In this document: positions 54,349-62,299 of the stretch, piece after piece | Numbering within the stretch: position 1 is the first letter of the stretch | Layout: every line of letters starts with the position of its first letter | Source: Palsa-465 sp963800475 | GTDB lineage: Bacteria; Actinomycetota; Thermoleophilia; Solirubrobacterales; Solirubrobacteraceae | Reading direction: 5' to 3' | Length of the DNA: 64,000 nucleotides | Assembly: GCA_963800475.1 (NCBI GenBank) | Contig: CAWDAZ010000001.1 | Location: forward strand, 310,001 to 374,000 | Made by a program: the position numbers and the translations under genes | The notes under the pieces: model-generated | Told to the model about the DNA's origin: nothing | Databases searched by the model: none | The model's input: the letters and a program-made list of their open reading frames with translations, nothing else

Positions 54349-54377
54349 ATCATGCGACGGGAGGGCGCTCAAGTCAA
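54349..54377 (-). promoter_or_regulatory. Promoter of the DUF6777 lipoprotein gene
   Basis: On the minus strand TTGACT (54377-54372), 17-base spacer, CATGAT (54354-54349). Matches of 5/6 and 4/6 to the housekeeping consensus, with an optimal spacer; the start codon is about 56 bases downstream. Confidence 0.6.
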
Positions 54378-54396
54378 GTGCCGGTACGGCACGGCC

Positions 54397-55092
54397 TCAG
54401 CCCCAGCGGAACGACTTGGGAGCGTCGCGCATCCGGATCACACGCGCCGGAGCCCCGGCCACCACGGCGTTGTCCGGAACGTCGGTGGTGAGCACCGAGC
54501 TGGTGCCGATCACCGCGTTGTCGCCGACCGTGACGCCGCGCAGGATGCACGCGCCGTAGCCGACCCATACGTTGTGGCCGACGCTGACGTCGCGCTTGTA
54601 GATGCCCTGCAGGCGGATCGGGCGCTCGACCTCGACGACGCCGTGGTCGAAGTCGATCAGCATCACGCGGTCGGCGACGATGCACTCGCGTCCGATCGAG
54701 ACGTGCTGGAAGGCCGAGATCGTGCATTCCTGGCCGAGCACCGACTTGGCGCCGATCGACGCTTCGCCCTCGTGTACGCGGATCTTGCAGCCATGACCGA
54801 GCCACGACCAGCGCCCGAGCTTCAGCTTCGCGCCCCGGCCGATCTCGAGCTTCACGCCGGGACACACGAAGCACAGCCCGTCGGTCTCCAGGCGGCCGCG
54901 CCAGCGGACCTTCAGCCACAGCCATCTGGCCGCCAGCAGCGCGTACCCGGGCGTCAGCATCCGGTTGTGGCGCGCGAATCGCAGCAACGTCAGCGGCCCG
55001 CCGTGCAGCGGCGGCGGCCCGGACCGCACGATCGCCGGGATCGCGGTTGCGGTGGGCCGCGCCCTGAGCGGCTTGGTGCCGGCGGGCGTCAC
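54397..55092 (-). CDS. Hexapeptide-repeat acyltransferase (LbH family)
   Basis: 231 residues from GTG 55092. Left-handed beta-helix hexapeptide repeats from about 80 on: CPGVKLEIGRGAKLKLGRWS, VSIGRECIVADRVMLIDFDH and VGDNAVIGTSSVLTTDVPDN. N-terminal region is helical and basic. Typical of serine-, maltose- or lipid-A-like O-acetyltransferases; acceptor not predictable. ATG 55131 would overlap the meaB start, so GTG 55092 is preferred. Divergent from meaB. Confidence 0.8.
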   Translation of the reverse strand: MTPAGTKPLRARPTATAIPAIVRSGPPPLHGGPLTLLRFARHNRMLTPGYALLAARWLWLKVRWRGRLETDGLCFVCPGVKLEIGRGAKLKLGRWSWLGHGCKIRVHEGEASIGAKSVLGQECTISAFQHVSIGRECIVADRVMLIDFDHGVVEVERPIRLQGIYKRDVSVGHNVWVGYGACILRGVTVGDNAVIGTSSVLTTDVPDNAVVAGAPARVIRMRDAPKSFRWG

Positions 55093-55129
55093 GTCTTGAT
55101 CGTACGTCCTGGCATGATTGGCCGCGCCC

Positions 55130-56098
55130 ATGGCAGACGCCGACCAGCCGCTCGCAGAACGCCTGCTCAAAGGCGACAAGCGGGCGTTGGCGCGCGCGAT
55201 CTCGCTGGTCGAGAACGACGATCCGGAGGGGTGGGCGCTGGTCCGCGAGGTCTACTCGAGCACCGGGCACGCGACCGTGATCGGCTTCACGGGCCCGCCT
55301 GGCGCCGGCAAGTCGACGTTGCTCGGTGCGCTCACGAAGCTCGAGCGCGAGCGCGAGAAGACCGTGGCGGTGCTGTCGATCGACCCGTCCTCGCCGTTCA
55401 CGCAGGGCGCGCTGCTCGGCGATCGGATCCGGCTTTCGGACCACTTTCTCGATCCTGGCGTGTTCATAAGGTCGATGGCGAACCGCGGCGCGCTCGGAGG
55501 GCTCAGCGAGGCGGCGCTGCAGGCGGCGCTGCTGATGGACGCCTCCGGACGCGACGTGGTGCTGCTGGAGACGGTCGGCGTCGGGCAGGCGGAGGTCGAC
55601 ATCATCGACCACGCCGACACGGTCGTGCTGGTGCTGATGCCGGGCTCGGGCGACTCGATCCAGGCGCTGAAGGCCGGGATCATGGAGATCCCCGACGTGA
55701 TCGTCGTCAACAAGGCCGACCACCCGCTCACGGACACGATGATCAGGGAGATCAGGGGGGTCCTGGCGCTCGGACCCCAGGAGGGGTGGAAGGTCCCGAT
55801 CGTGCGCACCGAGGCCGTGAACGGCAAGGGAATCGAGGAGCTCGCCGACAAACTCGACGAGCACCGCGCGTACATCGAGTCGGAGGGAACGCTGATCGAG
55901 CGCCGGCGGCGGAACCTGATGAACGAGGTGCTCGGAATCGCGACATTCCGCTTGCGCCGCGAGCTCGAGTCGTCGCTGCGCGAGGACCCGGAGGTAAAGG
56001 AGCTGCTCGACCGCGTCGTGTCGCGGGAGATCGACCCGGCCAGCGCGGCGGGGACGATCCTCGAGCACGAAGCCGTCGAGCGCGCGGCGGAGCGCTGA
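55130..56098 (+). CDS. meaB: Methylmalonyl-CoA mutase chaperone GTPase MeaB (ArgK)
   Basis: 322 residues. G1 GFTGPPGAGKSTLLGAL, acidic AVLSIDPSSPFTQGALLGDR, G3 VVLLETVGVGQAEVDIIDHAD, and G4 VIVVNKADHPLTDTMI. Loads and protects adenosylcobalamin on methylmalonyl-CoA mutase. The large subunit of a mutase is encoded 6 kb downstream (62278). ATG 55130 is used. Confidence 0.94.
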   Translation: MADADQPLAERLLKGDKRALARAISLVENDDPEGWALVREVYSSTGHATVIGFTGPPGAGKSTLLGALTKLEREREKTVAVLSIDPSSPFTQGALLGDRIRLSDHFLDPGVFIRSMANRGALGGLSEAALQAALLMDASGRDVVLLETVGVGQAEVDIIDHADTVVLVLMPGSGDSIQALKAGIMEIPDVIVVNKADHPLTDTMIREIRGVLALGPQEGWKVPIVRTEAVNGKGIEELADKLDEHRAYIESEGTLIERRRRNLMNEVLGIATFRLRRELESSLREDPEVKELLDRVVSREIDPASAAGTILEHEAVERAAER

Positions 56099-56102
56099 GC
56101 CG

Positions 56103-57626
56103 ATGAGCGAGCTCGACCGCCGCGCGTTCCTGAGCAGGGCGGCGGCGGGCGGGCTGACGTTGGCCGCGGGAGCCGAGCTCGCGGCGTGCGCGGGGGCGGC
56201 GGTGCAGAAGCCGACCGCGGCGGTCGCCGCCGTCAGGGCGGCATGTTCCAAGGGCCCGCCGATCCCGAGCTCGATCTTCCGCGCGGTCCGCGGCCACGTG
56301 TTCGGCCGCAGCACACCCGGGTTCGCCGGCGCCGCGCACATCTACAACACGGTCTTCGACGGGGTGCTCCCGAAGTACGTGGCGCGCCCGGTCAACGCCG
56401 CCGACGTCCGCAACGCGGTGCGCTGGGCGGTCAAGCACGACGTGCCGATGCGCGCACGTTCGGGCGGCCACTGCTATGCGGGTTACTCGGTTCTGGCGAA
56501 CGGCCTCGTGATCGACCTGCGTAGGCTCGACCACGTCAGCGTCAACCGGCGGACCGGGATCGCGACGGTCGGCGCCGGTGCCCAGCTGCTCAACGTCTAC
56601 CAGGCGCTCGCGAACGCCGGCGCGACGATCCCCGCCGGCTCGTGCCCGTCGGTCGGGATCGCCGGGCACGCGATGGGCGGCGGGATGGGGCTCGCCGGCC
56701 GCGCGTTCGGGCTCACGCTCGACAACCTCGTCGAGATCCAGATCGTCACCGCCGACGGCTGCATCCGCAACGTCTCGAAGACGGTCGAGCCGGACCTGTT
56801 CTGGGCGCTGCGGGGAGCGGGCGGCGGCAACTTCGGAGTCGTGACCCGGTTCAAGTTCAAGGTGCACCGGCTGCCGCGCGTCGCGACCGGCTTCTTCGTC
56901 TCGTGGCCGTGGTCGCAGGCGTCGAATGCGCTGGCCGCGTGGCAGGCGTGGAACGCGGGCGCGCCGTCGCAGGTCAGCTCGGTGTTCCACCTCGAGACCG
57001 GCCCGCGCGCGGTCGTGACCGGGCAGTACCTCGGCCCGGCCGGCCGCGTGCCCGGACTGGTGCGCGCGCTCACGAACGTTTCCGGCGCCCAGCTGAGCTA
57101 CTCGGAGCAGAGCTACCTCGCGATGCAGATGCGGTGGGCGGGGTGCTCCGGAGAATCTTTCGACGCCTGCCATACGGTCGGCGCGTGGCCGGGCGGGACG
57201 ATGCCGCGCGAGGCGTTCCGCGCCGGCTCGGACTACATCAACAAGCCGCTCTCCGGTGCCGCGCGCGCGACGCTCATCCGCGCGATCGAGAACCGGCAGG
57301 GACAGCCCGGCTCGGGCGCGATCCTGTTCGACTCATACGGCGGTGCGATCAACCGCGTGCACCCGAATGCGACCGCCTTCGTGCACCGCAACGCGCTGTT
57401 CTGCATCCAGTACCTGACCTACAACTGGGGCTCGGCGTGGCTCGCGCAGACCCGCGCGGCGATGCGCCCGTTCGTGTCGGGGTTCTGCTACCAGAACTAC
57501 ACCGACCCGACGCTCAGGAACTGGCAGCACGCCTACTACGGCTCGAACTACCGGCGGCTGCTGCACGTCAAGGGCGAGGTCGACCCGCACCGGGTATTCG
57601 AGTTCCCGCAGGCGATCGGGCGCTAG
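56103..57626 (+). CDS. Tat-exported FAD-linked oxidase (berberine-bridge type)
   Basis: 507 residues. Tat motif RRAFLSRAA at the N-terminus with the Cys of AACAGAA, which could be a lipid site. FAD-binding VPMRARSGGHCYAGYSV carries the His, and PAGSCPSVGIAGHAMGGGMG the Cys, of the bicovalent 6-S-cysteinyl, 8-alpha-histidyl FAD type. BBE motif near QNYTDPTLRNWQHAYYGSNY. It would oxidise a sugar, alcohol or polyphenol outside the cell. Starts 4 bases after meaB, though a shared function is unlikely. Confidence 0.9.
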   Translation: MSELDRRAFLSRAAAGGLTLAAGAELAACAGAAVQKPTAAVAAVRAACSKGPPIPSSIFRAVRGHVFGRSTPGFAGAAHIYNTVFDGVLPKYVARPVNAADVRNAVRWAVKHDVPMRARSGGHCYAGYSVLANGLVIDLRRLDHVSVNRRTGIATVGAGAQLLNVYQALANAGATIPAGSCPSVGIAGHAMGGGMGLAGRAFGLTLDNLVEIQIVTADGCIRNVSKTVEPDLFWALRGAGGGNFGVVTRFKFKVHRLPRVATGFFVSWPWSQASNALAAWQAWNAGAPSQVSSVFHLETGPRAVVTGQYLGPAGRVPGLVRALTNVSGAQLSYSEQSYLAMQMRWAGCSGESFDACHTVGAWPGGTMPREAFRAGSDYINKPLSGAARATLIRAIENRQGQPGSGAILFDSYGGAINRVHPNATAFVHRNALFCIQYLTYNWGSAWLAQTRAAMRPFVSGFCYQNYTDPTLRNWQHAYYGSNYRRLLHVKGEVDPHRVFEFPQAIGR

Positions 57627-58519
57627 GCGGCGCGCCGGCGCGCGGCGAGCGCCTTCGTGACGTCGGTGGCGATCGCCCGCTCGGTCTGCTCGAGCTGTTC
57701 TCGGCTGTAGCGGTGGACGACCAGCTGCTCGGCTCTGAGCGCGAGGTCCTTGCGGCGGTCTCGGTCGACCTGCGCCGGCGTGTGATGGTTGCCGTACGGA
57801 TCGACCTCGACGACGACGCCCGCTTCGCGCCACAGGAAGTCGACGTCCCAGCCGGCGACGCGGGCGTTGACCTCGGGGAGCGGGAGGCCGAAGCGTTCGC
57901 ACAGCGCCAAGAACTCGACTTCCTTCGGGCTGCGGGCATGGGCGAGCCGCGGCTGGTGGCGTTGCAGGGCGGTGCGGAGCGTGGCGCTGCCCGGGCGCCC
58001 GTGGCCGAGCAGCGACTGGACCGCGTCGACGTCGAGGCGCCGGTGGTACTCGGCGCTCGCGAGCAGCGTGCGCACCCTGTTCAGCGATGCGATCGTCGCG
58101 AAGTCGAGGCACGTCTGCGCGACGCTCGTGACGGCCAGGTCCCGGTGCCGGTCGCGGGGGACGGTGCGTCGCTGGTGGACCCTGATCCCTGTGAGCGACC
58201 GGCAGCGGCGCGGAGTGCTGACGTGGATCGTGGAGGGTCGCATCTCGATCAGGCCCCACCACCATGCCGCGGTGCCGTGGCTGAGCACCGCGTCCGGGCC
58301 CGCGTAGAGGAGGGCGGCGGCCAGGTCGGCTTCGATGCTCGGGGCCGCGTGGCCGACGGCGTAGACGCCGGGGAGGACACGGTGTAGGTAGCCGGCCTTG
58401 ACCCAGGCGTGGGTCGTCACCCGCGGAACATCGAGCTGGTGAAGCTGGGCCCACGAAATCCGGCTGCGTTGTCCGCCGGCAAGCCGCCCAATCCGATCTT
58501 TGGCGTTCTGGTTCGCCAT
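57623..58519 (-). CDS. AbiEi-like winged-helix plus DUF559 nuclease-like protein
   Basis: 298 residues. N-terminal antitoxin-like winged helix (VTTHAWVKAGYLHRVLPGVY, WGLIEMRPSTIHVS) and C-terminal DUF559 (VSR-like fold) with SPKEVEFLALCERFGLPLPE, VDFLWREAGVVVEVDPYGNH. Lone actinobacterial proteins with this layout are common. No toxin partner (AbiEii) or methylase is adjacent, so a defence role is unproven. Its stop overlaps that of the oxidase gene. Confidence 0.85.
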   Translation of the reverse strand: MANQNAKDRIGRLAGGQRSRISWAQLHQLDVPRVTTHAWVKAGYLHRVLPGVYAVGHAAPSIEADLAAALLYAGPDAVLSHGTAAWWWGLIEMRPSTIHVSTPRRCRSLTGIRVHQRRTVPRDRHRDLAVTSVAQTCLDFATIASLNRVRTLLASAEYHRRLDVDAVQSLLGHGRPGSATLRTALQRHQPRLAHARSPKEVEFLALCERFGLPLPEVNARVAGWDVDFLWREAGVVVEVDPYGNHHTPAQVDRDRRKDLALRAEQLVVHRYSREQLEQTERAIATDVTKALAARRRAA

Positions 58520-58609
58520 GGCTTAACCAATTCGCCATCGTTCGCGCACACCGCCCAGGGTGGACCAAGCGCCTGCAACGGAACAAGACCTAAAGCTGCG
58601 ACAAAACCG

Positions 58610-59806
58610 TTACGCGCCCAGCTGCCTTGCGATCACCATCTGCTGAACCTCGTCGGTGCCCTCGCCGATCGTGAGGATCTTGGCGTCGCGGTAGAAGCGG
58701 CACACCGGGTACTCCTCGATGTAGCCGTACCCGCCGTGGATCTGGACGGCCTCGTCGCAGGCCTTCACCGCCAGCCGGCCCGACTTCAGCTTCGCCTGGG
58801 CGGCCGTCAGCGTGAAGTTCTGCCCGCGGTCCTTCAGATAAGCGGCCTTGTGGACGAGCAGCCGGGTCGCCTCGATCTCGGCCGACAGGTCCGCGAGCTT
58901 CGCCTGGATCGACTGGAACTTCGAGATCGGCTGGCCGAACGCGCGGCGCTCGCGTGCGTACGCAAGCGCCTGGTCCAAAGCTCCTTGCGCCAGCCCGACA
59001 CCCATCGCCGCGACTCCGATCCGACCGATGTCCAGCACCACCAGGAACTGCTTCAACCCGCCGCCGCGCGCCCCCACCAACGCCGACTCCGGGACGCGGC
59101 AGTCATCGAACATCAACGGCCGCGTGTCGGACGCGTTCCAGCCCATCTTCCGGTACGGCTCGCCCTGCGAATACCCCGGCGTGCCGTTCGCGACCAGCAG
59201 GTTCGAGATCTCCCGCTCGGGCTTGCGGCCCGCTCGGCTACCGGCCCCGCTTGATTGGGGCGCGCCCGAGTCATCCAGCTGCCCGGTCACCGCCGTGATC
59301 ACGACCATCCCCGAGATCGACGTGCCGGCGTTGGTGATGAACTGCTTGGCGCCGTTGATCACCCACTCGCCGTCCTCGAGCGTGGCCCGCGTCTGGGTGT
59401 TGCCGGCGTCCGACCCCGCCTCGGGCTCGGTCAACCCGAACGCCCCGAGCAGCTCGCCCGAGCACAGCCGCGGCATCCACTCGCGCTTCTGCTCCTCGGA
59501 GCCGAACAGGTAGATCGGCTGGGTCCCCAGCGACGTGTGGGCGCACAGCGTGATCGCGACCGACGAGTCGACCCGGGTCAGCTCCTCGACGGCGAGCGCG
59601 TACGCCAGCGAGTCGCCGCCGCCCCCGCCGTACTCCTCCGGGAACGGGATCCCCATCAGGTCGAGCTCCGCGAGGCGGCGCACGATCTCGTACGGGAACG
59701 ACTTGGTGCGGTCGAGCTCCTCGGCAACAGGCGCGATCTCCTGATCGGCGAATTCCCGCACCGTGTCGCGAAGCAGGCGGTGGTCGTCGGGCAGATCGAA
59801 GTTCAT
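58610..59806 (-). CDS. Acyl-CoA dehydrogenase with small insertion
   Basis: 398 residues. FAD-side GLTEPEAGSDAGNTQTRA, WVINGAKQFITNAGTSISG and C-terminal GYGYIEEYPVCRFYRDAKIL with IGEGTDEVQQM; catalytic Glu in IGEGT. About 20 residues (DDSGAPQSSGAGSRAGRKPE) are inserted in the beta domain between TAVTGQL and ISNLLVANGTPGYS, where most homologues have a short loop. ATG 59806 is used. A short-chain/branched substrate is possible. Confidence 0.93.
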   Translation of the reverse strand: MNFDLPDDHRLLRDTVREFADQEIAPVAEELDRTKSFPYEIVRRLAELDLMGIPFPEEYGGGGGDSLAYALAVEELTRVDSSVAITLCAHTSLGTQPIYLFGSEEQKREWMPRLCSGELLGAFGLTEPEAGSDAGNTQTRATLEDGEWVINGAKQFITNAGTSISGMVVITAVTGQLDDSGAPQSSGAGSRAGRKPEREISNLLVANGTPGYSQGEPYRKMGWNASDTRPLMFDDCRVPESALVGARGGGLKQFLVVLDIGRIGVAAMGVGLAQGALDQALAYARERRAFGQPISKFQSIQAKLADLSAEIEATRLLVHKAAYLKDRGQNFTLTAAQAKLKSGRLAVKACDEAVQIHGGYGYIEEYPVCRFYRDAKILTIGEGTDEVQQMVIARQLGA

Positions 59807-59835
59807 GCCGGGATTGTCACGCGTACGATCGCCGG

Positions 59836-60243
59836 ATGGCTTCAGAGGCGCCAAGGGTCAAACTCGGACGGCTCGAGCAAGGCGGGGTCGCGCCGGCGAT
59901 CATGGCGATCGTCGACCGCGGCGTGAAGGAGCGCCCCGCGCTCTCGAACGGCCTCCAGGCCGAGATCGAGCTCGACATGGGCTCGCCCTACCCGCCCGTC
60001 CGGATCGTGTTCGCCGGCCGGTTGGTGCTGGTCGAGGACGGTGCCGCCGATCGCCCCGACCTGCGGGTGTCTGGCCAGCTCCCGGACCTGGTCAGCCTGA
60101 TGGTCGCGCCGCTGGTGGGCGGGGTTCCGAACCCGATCAACGCGCGTGGCCGTGCCGCGCTCGGGATGGTCGCGTTCCGCCGCATCCGCGTCGAAGGCAA
60201 GCTCGCGCTGCTGAGGCGATTCCTCGGCGTGATTCAGGTCTAG
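59836..60243 (+). CDS. SCP2-like sterol/acyl-binding domain protein
   Basis: 135 residues. GLQAEIELDMGSPYPPVRIV, ADRPDLRVSGQLPDLVSL and NARGRAALGMVAFRRIRVEG resemble the SCP2 fold (acidic strand, 'i.G..pdl..l', 'G.l.i.G...'). It probably binds a hydrophobic or acyl ligand. First gene of a tight cluster with thiolase, HAD phosphatase and mutase. Confidence 0.65.
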   Translation: MASEAPRVKLGRLEQGGVAPAIMAIVDRGVKERPALSNGLQAEIELDMGSPYPPVRIVFAGRLVLVEDGAADRPDLRVSGQLPDLVSLMVAPLVGGVPNPINARGRAALGMVAFRRIRVEGKLALLRRFLGVIQV

Positions 60244-60297
60244 GGCCGCGTCACTACGATTGAAGGCTCAGTCCCCGAACTCGGAGAAGCCCACACG

Positions 60298-61482
60298 ATG
60301 CCCAAGACCGTGATCCTCGCTGCGGCCCGTACGCCCATCGGCAAGCTCGGAGGGGGGCTGGCGAGCGTAGACGCGACGGAGCTCGGCGGCACCGCGATCA
60401 GCGCCGCGCTGGAGCGCGCCGAGGTCGCGCCCGAGCAGGTGGAGCAGGTCGTGATGGGCCAGGTGCTGCAGGCCGGCCAGGGGCAGATCCCCTCGCGTCA
60501 GGCGCAGATCAAGGGCGGGATCCCGAAGGAGATCCCCTCCGAGACGATCAACAAGGTGTGCGCGTCGGGCATCCGTGCGGCGTGCCTGCTGGACACGGCG
60601 ATCCGGGCCGGCGACCTCGAGGTCGGCGTCGGCGGCGGAATGGAGTCGATGTCGAAGGCGCCGTACCTGCTCAAGGACGCGCGGTTCGGCTTCCGGATGG
60701 GCGACGCGAAGGCGATCGACGCGATGATCAACGACGGGCTCACCAACCCGTTCAGCGGCAAGCACATGATGCAGGAGGCGAGCGAGGTCGCCACCGAGCT
60801 CGAGCTGACCCGGGCCGACATGGACAAGTGGTCGCTGCGCTCGCACGAGCTCGCGATCAAGGCGACCGACGAGGGGCGGCTCCCGGAGGAGATCGTGCCG
60901 GTGACCGTGAAGGGCAAGAAGGGCGACACGGTCGTCGAGATCGACGAGGCGCCCCGCCGCGACACAAGCCTCGAGGTGCTCTCGAAGCTACCGCCCGCGT
61001 TCGTCAAGGACGGGTCGCACACGGCGGGCAACTCCCCGGGCGTCAACGACGGCGCCGGTGCGCTGGTCGTCGCCAGCGACGAGTGGGCGAAGCGCAACGA
61101 CCGGTCCGCGCTCGCGACGATCATCGCCCAGGCCCAGGTCGCCGACGACTTCGCGTACCTCGCGAGGACGCCCGGCAAGGCTGCCAAGAAGGCGCTCGAG
61201 CAGGCCGGGATCAAGGCCGAGGACATCGACCTCTGGGAGATCAACGAGGCGTTTGCATCCGTGACGCTGAACTCGATCAGGATGCTCGGCATCGACGAGA
61301 ACAAGGTCAACGTGAACGGCGGCGCGGTCGCGATCGGACACCCGATCGGTGCGTCCGGCGCGAGGATCCTCGGCACGCTCGTCCATGAGCTGCGCCGGCG
61401 CGGCGGAGGTCTCGGCTGTGCGGCGATCTGCTCGGGTGGCGGCCAGGGCGACGCCGTGATCGTTGAGGTGAATGGCGGCTGA
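60298..61482 (+). CDS. Acetyl-CoA C-acetyltransferase (thiolase)
   Basis: 394 residues. Nucleophile Cys in NKVCASGIRAACLLD; C-terminal EINEAFASVTLNSIRMLG, GGAVAIGHPIGASGARILGT and CSGGGQGDAVIVE. Resembles the biosynthetic/degradative acetyl-CoA acetyltransferase of the AtoB type. The HAD gene starts 11 bases before its end. Confidence 0.94.
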   Translation: MPKTVILAAARTPIGKLGGGLASVDATELGGTAISAALERAEVAPEQVEQVVMGQVLQAGQGQIPSRQAQIKGGIPKEIPSETINKVCASGIRAACLLDTAIRAGDLEVGVGGGMESMSKAPYLLKDARFGFRMGDAKAIDAMINDGLTNPFSGKHMMQEASEVATELELTRADMDKWSLRSHELAIKATDEGRLPEEIVPVTVKGKKGDTVVEIDEAPRRDTSLEVLSKLPPAFVKDGSHTAGNSPGVNDGAGALVVASDEWAKRNDRSALATIIAQAQVADDFAYLARTPGKAAKKALEQAGIKAEDIDLWEINEAFASVTLNSIRMLGIDENKVNVNGGAVAIGHPIGASGARILGTLVHELRRRGGGLGCAAICSGGGQGDAVIVEVNGG

Positions 61483-62299
61483 CCCTGCCGTGAACGCGGC
61501 TGCCGGCGCCGCGTTCTTCGACCTCGACCGGACCCTGATGCAGGGGTCCTCCGCATTCCAGTTCGGGCGCGCCGCGTTCAGGGCGGGATTGATGTCGCGA
61601 CGCCAGCTGGTCGCCGATGCGTGGGCGAACATCATGTTCCGGTTGCGCGGCTCGAACGACGAGGACACCCACGCGCTCCGCGACCGGATCTCCGCGTCGC
61701 TGCAGGGGACCCGCGTCCGCGACCTCGAGCGCCTCGGCCCCGAGGTGCTGGCCGGGGTGCTGCCGCGGATCTACCCGCAGGTGCTCGGGATCGCCTACGA
61801 GCACCAGGACGCCGGCCGCAGGGCGTACATCACCACGGCGGCGTCGCAGGAGCTCGCGCAGATCCTCGCGCAGGTGCTGGTGCTCGACGGCGGGATCGGG
61901 TCCGGGTTCTCCGAGGTCGTCGACGGCGTCTACACCGGCAAGCCGGCGGGGCTGTTCATCTACGGAGAGGGGAAGGCGCGCGCGATCGAGGAGCTGGCCC
62001 GCCGGGACGGCATCGACCTCGCGCAGTCATACGCGTACTCGGACTCGGCCTCCGACCTGCCGATGCTGCGACTCGTCGGTCACCCGGTGGTCGTCAACCC
62101 GGACCGGGAGCTGCTGAGGGTGGCGCGAGCCGAGGGCTGGCAGGTGCTGCGCTGCGACCGGCTCTCGAGAAGGCTGAAGGCGCTCGCCGGCGTCGCCGGC
62201 GCGGCGGCGATCGGCGGGATCGGGAGTGCGGCGCTCTTGGGGCGGGGACGGGCCGGACGCCGCCGTAGACTGGGGCTATGGCAACGCGTGACCGCCTGA
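61472..62299 (+). CDS. HAD-IB family phosphatase (SerB-like) with C-terminal hydrophobic segment
   Basis: 275 residues. DxDxT nucleophile motif AAFFDLDRTLMQGSSAFQFG; motif III Lys probably in KARAIEEL; motif IV SYAYSDSASDLPMLRLVGH. The C-terminal 40 residues hold a hydrophobic segment (LAGVAGAAAIGGIGSAALLG). Similar proteins are often annotated as phosphoserine- or lysophosphatidic-acid-type phosphatases. It overlaps thiolase by 11 bases and mutase by 22 bases, so it is embedded in the operon. Confidence 0.88.
   Translation: MAADPAVNAAAGAAFFDLDRTLMQGSSAFQFGRAAFRAGLMSRRQLVADAWANIMFRLRGSNDEDTHALRDRISASLQGTRVRDLERLGPEVLAGVLPRIYPQVLGIAYEHQDAGRRAYITTAASQELAQILAQVLVLDGGIGSGFSEVVDGVYTGKPAGLFIYGEGKARAIEELARRDGIDLAQSYAYSDSASDLPMLRLVGHPVVVNPDRELLRVARAEGWQVLRCDRLSRRLKALAGVAGAAAIGGIGSAALLGRGRAGRRRRLGLWQRVTA

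Noticed and set aside
57623..58519. Type IV toxin-antitoxin or restriction system
   Set aside because: No AbiEii toxin, methylase or helicase is adjacent; lone AbiEi/DUF559 proteins are common and often unlinked to defence.
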